This document shows, one piece after another, positions 31,157 to 35,185 of a DNA stretch of 35,185 nucleotides; positions within the stretch are counted from its first letter, which is position 1; every line of letters begins with the position of its first letter. This DNA comes from Pseudomonadota bacterium (GTDB lineage Bacteria > Pseudomonadota > Alphaproteobacteria > RF32 > CAG-239): the NCBI GenBank assembly GCA_030523245.1, contig JAUNIW010000009.1, positions 1-35,185 of the forward strand, given 5' to 3'. The position numbers and the translations under genes were made by a program. The notes beneath the pieces are model-generated. The model saw only the letters and a program-made list of their open reading frames with translations. It ran no database searches and was not told the DNA's origin.

Positions 31157-31195
31157 AATGATAAAGTTTAAATTAATAATAAAATTACATTTATA

Positions 31196-31224
31196 TAAAT
31201 AGCATTTTTCACATTTTTTGTCAA
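31196..31224 (-). promoter_or_regulatory. Promoter of the 106-residue gene (class TTGACA)
   Basis: Minus strand: perfect TTGACA, 17-base spacer, TATTTA; about 30-40 bases of AT-rich leader follow. Confidence 0.6.
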
Positions 31225-31246
31225 GATGAAATATAGAAAAAAAATG

Positions 31247-31274
31247 TTGTATTTGCCGTTTTGTTTGTTAATAT
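31247..31274 (+). promoter_or_regulatory. Predicted promoter of lpxI-lpxB-comEC
   Basis: TTGTAT, 16-base spacer, TAATAT, about 32 bases before the lpxI ATG. It would give lpxI-lpxB an independent promoter after separation from lpxD-fabZ. Confidence 0.45.
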
Positions 31275-31305
31275 CTAAAAAAAGTAATCCAACAGAGTTG
31301 TGAAA

Positions 31306-32148
31306 ATGGAAGAATCTCAAAAGAAATTAGGAATTATTGCCGGTGGTACCAAACTGCCGCAGCTGTTGATTGACCATTGTCTGGATACGGGGCGGGATTT
31401 TTTTGTGCTGGCAATCGAAGGAAACGCCGATAAAGCCGTATTTACACCGAATATTCCGCATAAATGGATTCGTATCGGACAGGCCGGTACGGGGTTCAAA
31501 ACTTTTGCCGATGAGGGAATAGAAGAAGTTGTGATGATTGGCACGATTCACCGGCCGACTTTAGCCGAATTGGTGCCGGATTTGCGGACAGCCGCCTTTT
31601 TTGCCAAAATCGGTATGAAGGCTTTGGGTGACGATGGTATTTTGCGGGCGCTGATAAAAGAAATCGAAACAGAAAATATGCGGGTTGTCGGTATTCATGA
31701 AGTTATGCCGGAGCTTTTGGCGCGCGAAGGTATTCTGACAAAACGTAAGCCGGATAAACAAGCCGAGTCGGATATCAGACGCGGCGTGGAAGTTGCTCTG
31801 GCGCTGGGGCAGCTGGATGTCGGTCAGTCTGTGATTGTGCAGCAGGGTTTGGTTTTGGGCGTTGAAGGTATTGAAGGTACGGATGAACTGGTCAGCCGCT
31901 GCGGTTCTTATCAACGCAAAGGAGCCGCCGGAATTTTGGTAAAGCTGCGTAAGCCGCAACAGGATGTGCGTATTGATTTGCCGGCCATCGGTACGCGTAC
32001 AATAGAAAATCTGCATAAAGCCGGATTCCGTGGTCTGGCTGTTCATGCCGGCAATGCGTTAATGGTTGATGAAGAAGAAGTCGTGCGTTTGGCTGATAAA
32101 TACGGAATGTTTATAAAAGGAATTGTTCCGCAGGAGAATGAAGAATGA
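31306..32148 (+). CDS. lpxI: UDP-2,3-diacylglucosamine pyrophosphatase LpxI
   Basis: A 280-residue protein of the LpxI (formerly DUF1009) family, which replaces LpxH in most Alphaproteobacteria and yields lipid X. Family features are KLGIIAGGTKLPQLLIDHC at the start, KALGDDGILRALIKEIE, the GVEVALALGQLDVGQSVIVQ region and the C-terminal LPAIGTRTIENLHKAGFRGL. The ATG at 31306 and a GTG at 31300 are both possible; the ribosome site is weak. It overlaps lpxB by 4 bases (ATGA), indicating coupling. Confidence 0.94.
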   Translation: MEESQKKLGIIAGGTKLPQLLIDHCLDTGRDFFVLAIEGNADKAVFTPNIPHKWIRIGQAGTGFKTFADEGIEEVVMIGTIHRPTLAELVPDLRTAAFFAKIGMKALGDDGILRALIKEIETENMRVVGIHEVMPELLAREGILTKRKPDKQAESDIRRGVEVALALGQLDVGQSVIVQQGLVLGVEGIEGTDELVSRCGSYQRKGAAGILVKLRKPQQDVRIDLPAIGTRTIENLHKAGFRGLAVHAGNALMVDEEEVVRLADKYGMFIKGIVPQENEE

Positions 32149-33299
32149 AATACTATTTAATTTCCGGAGAACCGTCCGGAGATGCGTTGGGTGCACGTTT
32201 AATGCAGGCCTTGCGCCGTAAGGATAAAAAGGCCGAGTTTTACGGTATCGGCGGAGATGGTATGAAAAACGAGGGGTTGGATTCTCTGTTCAATATAAGT
32301 GATTTGGCTGTTATGGGGCTGGCTGAGGTTATTCCCAGTATTCCGCGGGTGCTGCGCCGTATCAGTGAAACGGTGGCCGATATTCAAAAAGTCCGGCCGG
32401 ATGTGGTGGTAACAATCGACAGCTGGAGTTTTTCGGCGCGTGTGCACAAAAAACTGCGCCGGCTCAAAATGGGGATTCCGCAGGTACATTATGTTGCGCC
32501 GCAGGTATGGGCGTGGAAAAAGAAACGGGCGCGTACCATGTACAAATATATTGATTTGTTGTTGACGCTGTTTCCGCAAGAACCACGTTATTTTCTGCCG
32601 TATAATCTGCAAACTGTTTTTGTGGGGCATCCGGTTATCGAAAGCGAGGTTGTTAACGGTATCAGAGGGGATTTCAAAAAACGCCACCATATTCCGGAAG
32701 ATAATCGTCTGCTGCTGGTATTGCCGGGGTCCCGCCATAATGAAGTGGAACGTTTGCTGCCGACATTTTTGGAAGTGGTCAAACAGCTGCATGAACGCTA
32801 TAATGATTTTTCATTTGTGATTCCGACAGTCAGCACGGTATCAGAGCAGGTCAGGGAAATGGTTGGCAGGTCCGGTCTGCCGGTTGAAGTCGTAGAAGGA
32901 ACTCGCGAACGCCATGACGCTTTTAAAAGCGGTGACATGGCTGTTGCCGCATCCGGTACGGTGGCGCTTGAACTGGCAATTGTAGACGTGCCGCATGTAA
33001 TTGCTTACAAAGTGCCTAAACTGACGGAATGGCTGGTACGTCATTTTATCCATATCCAATTTGTAAATCTGAGCAATATTTTACTGGGCAAAGAAGTTGT
33101 ACCCGAGTTGTTACAACAGGATTGCACGGTAGAAAAAATGATGTACTATATTGAGCAGTTTATGAAACATAAGCCGATTTACAACCGGCAGATGGAGGGA
33201 TTTGAAAAGGTCAGAAAACTGCTGGGTATGGGGCAGACAACGCCGAGTGATAATGCGGCAGAAGAAATTATAAAAGCCGTCAAATCTTTTAAAAAATGA
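32145..33299 (+). CDS. lpxB: Lipid-A-disaccharide synthase
   Basis: A 384-residue GT19 glycosyltransferase that joins lipid X and UDP-diacylglucosamine into the lipid A disaccharide. Recognisable parts are YLISGEPSGDALGARLMQAL, FYGIGGDGMKNEG, VMGLAEVIPSIPRVL, HYVAPQVWAWKKKRA, FVGHPVIE, LLVLPGSRHNEVERLLP and ASGTVALELAI. It overlaps both neighbours by 4 bases, so lpxI-lpxB-comEC is one unit. Confidence 0.96.
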   Translation: MKYYLISGEPSGDALGARLMQALRRKDKKAEFYGIGGDGMKNEGLDSLFNISDLAVMGLAEVIPSIPRVLRRISETVADIQKVRPDVVVTIDSWSFSARVHKKLRRLKMGIPQVHYVAPQVWAWKKKRARTMYKYIDLLLTLFPQEPRYFLPYNLQTVFVGHPVIESEVVNGIRGDFKKRHHIPEDNRLLLVLPGSRHNEVERLLPTFLEVVKQLHERYNDFSFVIPTVSTVSEQVREMVGRSGLPVEVVEGTRERHDAFKSGDMAVAASGTVALELAIVDVPHVIAYKVPKLTEWLVRHFIHIQFVNLSNILLGKEVVPELLQQDCTVEKMMYYIEQFMKHKPIYNRQMEGFEKVRKLLGMGQTTPSDNAAEEIIKAVKSFKK

Positions 33300-35185
33300 A
33301 TTTTTTGCAAAACACGCTGAGATATCTGAAAGACAATTTTCTGGCAGAACAGAACCGCTGGCTGGCATGGGTTCCTTTCTTATTCGGTCTGGGTATAGCC
33401 GTCTATTTACGTCTGCCGTTTGAACCGAATTACTGGTGGAGTCTGGGTGTTTTGGAAGCAACGCTGCTGCTTTATTATTTGCTGAGGCACAAAAATCTGA
33501 ATTTGCTTTTTTTAGGTATACTGCTTATTGAGTTTGGTTTTATCAATATTCAGATGCAGACTCTTTCCAAAAGCCGAAAGGTCAGATTTACACCGGAAAT
33601 TACACAATATATGCGCGGCCGGATTACGGAAATATCTTTCAATCGGGACGGGCGGATGCGTTTGCTGCTGGATAATGTTGCCGATTTTGATAAACCGCTT
33701 TCAGGCAGATACCGGTTAACTCTGATGGGAGATTATGCTGAAAAGCTGAAAATAGGGCAATGTGTGGAGTTGGTCGGCACCGTTTTCCCGCCGTCACCGT
33801 TTCCCGTAGTGGACGGGTTTCAGCTTAACCGGAAATATTTTTATGACGAAATCAGCGGCATAGGCTATGCCAATAGTGAAGTTTTCCAAATTGACTGCGC
33901 CCGAAATGAAGCGCCGACATTTAAGGTGCATCTGAATGAGCTGCGTAAAGAAATAACGGATGATATTGCCCGTCTTATGCCTAAAGACGAGGCGGGGGTG
34001 GCTGACGCGATTTTAATCGGTGACCAGAGCCATATTCCGCAGCAGATTATTGATAATTATCGTAATTCTGGTTTGGCGCATTTTTTATCGGTGTCGGGAT
34101 TGCATTTGGGGACAATTGCCGGACTGGTATTTTTTGTTTTGCGCTTTTTGGCTGCGTTGGTGCCGTGGTTTGCCCTGCGTTTTGAAGCAAAAAAACTTGC
34201 GGCCTGCGGAGCGATTCTGTTCAGTGTGATGTATTTGTTAATCTCCGGTATGGCCGTGCCGGCCGAGCGGGCATTTATTATGACGACGGTGGTTCTGCTG
34301 GGTGTTATTTTTAACCGGCAGGCTATTTCTATACGGATGGTTTGTTTCGCCGGATTTGTTTTATTGCTGATATCTCCTCAGGCTTTGGCATCGGTAAGTT
34401 TTCAGATGTCCTTTGCCGCCGTGGTTGCTTTAATTGCTTTTTACGAGAAATTTTCCGGCACAGTGGCAAAATGGAGTACAAACAGCGGCTTTGTGCGTAA
34501 GATTTTCTTTTATTTAGCCGGAATCGTAATATGTGATTTTGTGGCGAGTATGGCAACAATGCCTTTTGCAATTTATCATTTTCATCGTGTTTCGATTTAT
34601 ACCAGTCTGACGAATTTATTAGCCGGACCGCTTATCGGTCTGTATCTGATGCCGCTTGTTTTACTCTGTCTGGCTTCGCTTCCTTTCGGACTGGCTGTTT
34701 ATCCGCTCAAAGCGCTGGCGTGCGGTATCGGCTGGCTGAATAAGATAACCGGATTTGTATCAGCCCTGCCGCAAAGTGTTGTTTATATTGATGCCCTGCC
34801 TTTTTGGGGATTTGCACTGATTGTCTGCGGCGCCTATTGGCTTTGCGTGTGGCAGAGACGCTGGCGCTTATGGGGGTTGCTGCCAGTAATAATTGGACTG
34901 ATACCGTTGTTCTTTGTCGGCGTTCCCGACGTCGTGTTTGCACCAAACGGTGCCGGAATAGCCGTAAAGAATCAGAAAGGAGAATTGGTTCTGCTGCCGC
35001 AAAAAACAGATAAATGGACAGCGTCAGTCTGGCGGGATAATTTTAAAATGCCGGTACTTAATAAAGAGCAAAAAGAAAAACTGAAAGACGTATTTGAAGG
35101 TAAAACGACAGATACTTCCGAGATAAACCTGTCCTGCGATTCGGAAGGCTGTTTTTACCGAAAAGATATTTATTTTAATAAAGCG
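33296..35185 (+). CDS. comEC: ComEC/Rec2-family DNA uptake channel (3' end outside the window)
   Basis: The ATG overlaps the lpxB stop (ATGA), and the frame stays open for 630 codons to the last base. Residues 22-80 hold the first membrane segments (DUF4131 region). A soluble OB-like stretch follows to about 190. The competence domain starts near residue 200 with the signature NSGLAHFLSVSGLHLGTIAG at 257-276, then many membrane helices. The residues near 600-630, with CDSEGCFYR, resemble the C-terminal part of alphaproteobacterial members. In transformable bacteria ComEC carries single-stranded DNA across the inner membrane. Placement after lpxB rather than with competence genes is notable. 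Confidence 0.92.
   Translation, partial: MNFLQNTLRYLKDNFLAEQNRWLAWVPFLFGLGIAVYLRLPFEPNYWWSLGVLEATLLLYYLLRHKNLNLLFLGILLIEFGFINIQMQTLSKSRKVRFTPEITQYMRGRITEISFNRDGRMRLLLDNVADFDKPLSGRYRLTLMGDYAEKLKIGQCVELVGTVFPPSPFPVVDGFQLNRKYFYDEISGIGYANSEVFQIDCARNEAPTFKVHLNELRKEITDDIARLMPKDEAGVADAILIGDQSHIPQQIIDNYRNSGLAHFLSVSGLHLGTIAGLVFFVLRFLAALVPWFALRFEAKKLAACGAILFSVMYLLISGMAVPAERAFIMTTVVLLGVIFNRQAISIRMVCFAGFVLLLISPQALASVSFQMSFAAVVALIAFYEKFSGTVAKWSTNSGFVRKIFFYLAGIVICDFVASMATMPFAIYHFHRVSIYTSLTNLLAGPLIGLYLMPLVLLCLASLPFGLAVYPLKALACGIGWLNKITGFVSALPQSVVYIDALPFWGFALIVCGAYWLCVWQRRWRLWGLLPVIIGLIPLFFVGVPDVVFAPNGAGIAVKNQKGELVLLPQKTDKWTASVWRDNFKMPVLNKEQKEKLKDVFEGKTTDTSEINLSCDSEGCFYRKDIYFNKA

Noticed and set aside
31561..32046. 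Minus-strand frame of about 160 codons inside lpxI
   Set aside because: Shadow frame opposite a well-supported gene, with no start signal and no recognisable domain.
1..35185. CRISPR arrays, insertion sequences or rRNA genes
   Set aside because: No regularly spaced repeats, transposase motifs or rRNA sequence were seen in the window.

Overview
The window looks like a chromosomal segment of an uncultured, probably gut-associated alphaproteobacterium with moderate GC. The inference rests on three things: the alphaproteobacterial order pyrH-frr-uppS-cdsA-rseP-bamA-lpxD-fabZ, the use of LpxI for UDP-2,3-diacylglucosamine hydrolysis, and a direct-repeat SOS box GTTC-N7-GTTC in front of recA. The exact taxon is not determined.

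Left part (1-11.05 kb): a 5'-complete, window-truncated TetR/AcrR repressor; a secreted protein with two LprI-like repeats; a TrmN6-like methyltransferase; a two-cluster ferredoxin; a 597-residue membrane protein carrying a GH24 (phage-lysozyme type) catalytic triad; trxB; a structured RNA leader and a pilin-like gene; infA; then the minus-strand operon plsY-dprA-topA. Centre (11.2-19.3 kb): the plus-strand operon pyrH-frr-uppS-cdsA-rseP-bamA-lpxD-fabZ, which links nucleotide and translation functions to envelope building. It ends at a strong terminator. dxr, skp and lpxA, often found in or near this cluster, are absent here.

Right part (19.3-35.2 kb): two stand-alone small genes, a periplasmic cyclophilin, tRNA-Phe(GAA), two tiny genes divergent from a LysR regulator, accB-accC, a second RNA leader plus pilin-like gene, recA, an HD-domain gene, a YihY/BrkB membrane protein, fabI, a family 2 glycosyltransferase, two more stand-alone small genes, and lpxI-lpxB followed by comEC, which runs off the end. 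lpxI-lpxB is therefore separated from lpxD-fabZ by about 12 kb.

The most unusual content is a repeated unit seen twice (about 5.54-6.44 kb and 24.51-25.45 kb). Each has its own promoter, a roughly 200-255 nt structured leader, an intrinsic terminator just before the start codon, and a pilin-like gene. The pilin-like proteins share a G/R-x-M-x-E-M-L-G-V-L-A N-terminus but have unrelated tails. In both leaders three helices are mutually exclusive (anti-antiterminator, antiterminator, terminator), yet the pairing sequences differ completely. The second unit is AT-rich and flanked by a perfect 15-bp direct repeat. This suggests a family of RNA-attenuated, possibly mobile pilin-like cassettes. A second recurring design is four small genes (56, 84, 119 and 106 residues), each with a TTGACA promoter, an AT-rich leader without a visible Shine-Dalgarno sequence, and its own terminator. 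They sit in pairs exactly at the two edges of the segment that splits the lpx genes. dprA, comEC, recA and the pilin-like genes together suggest, but do not prove, DNA uptake.
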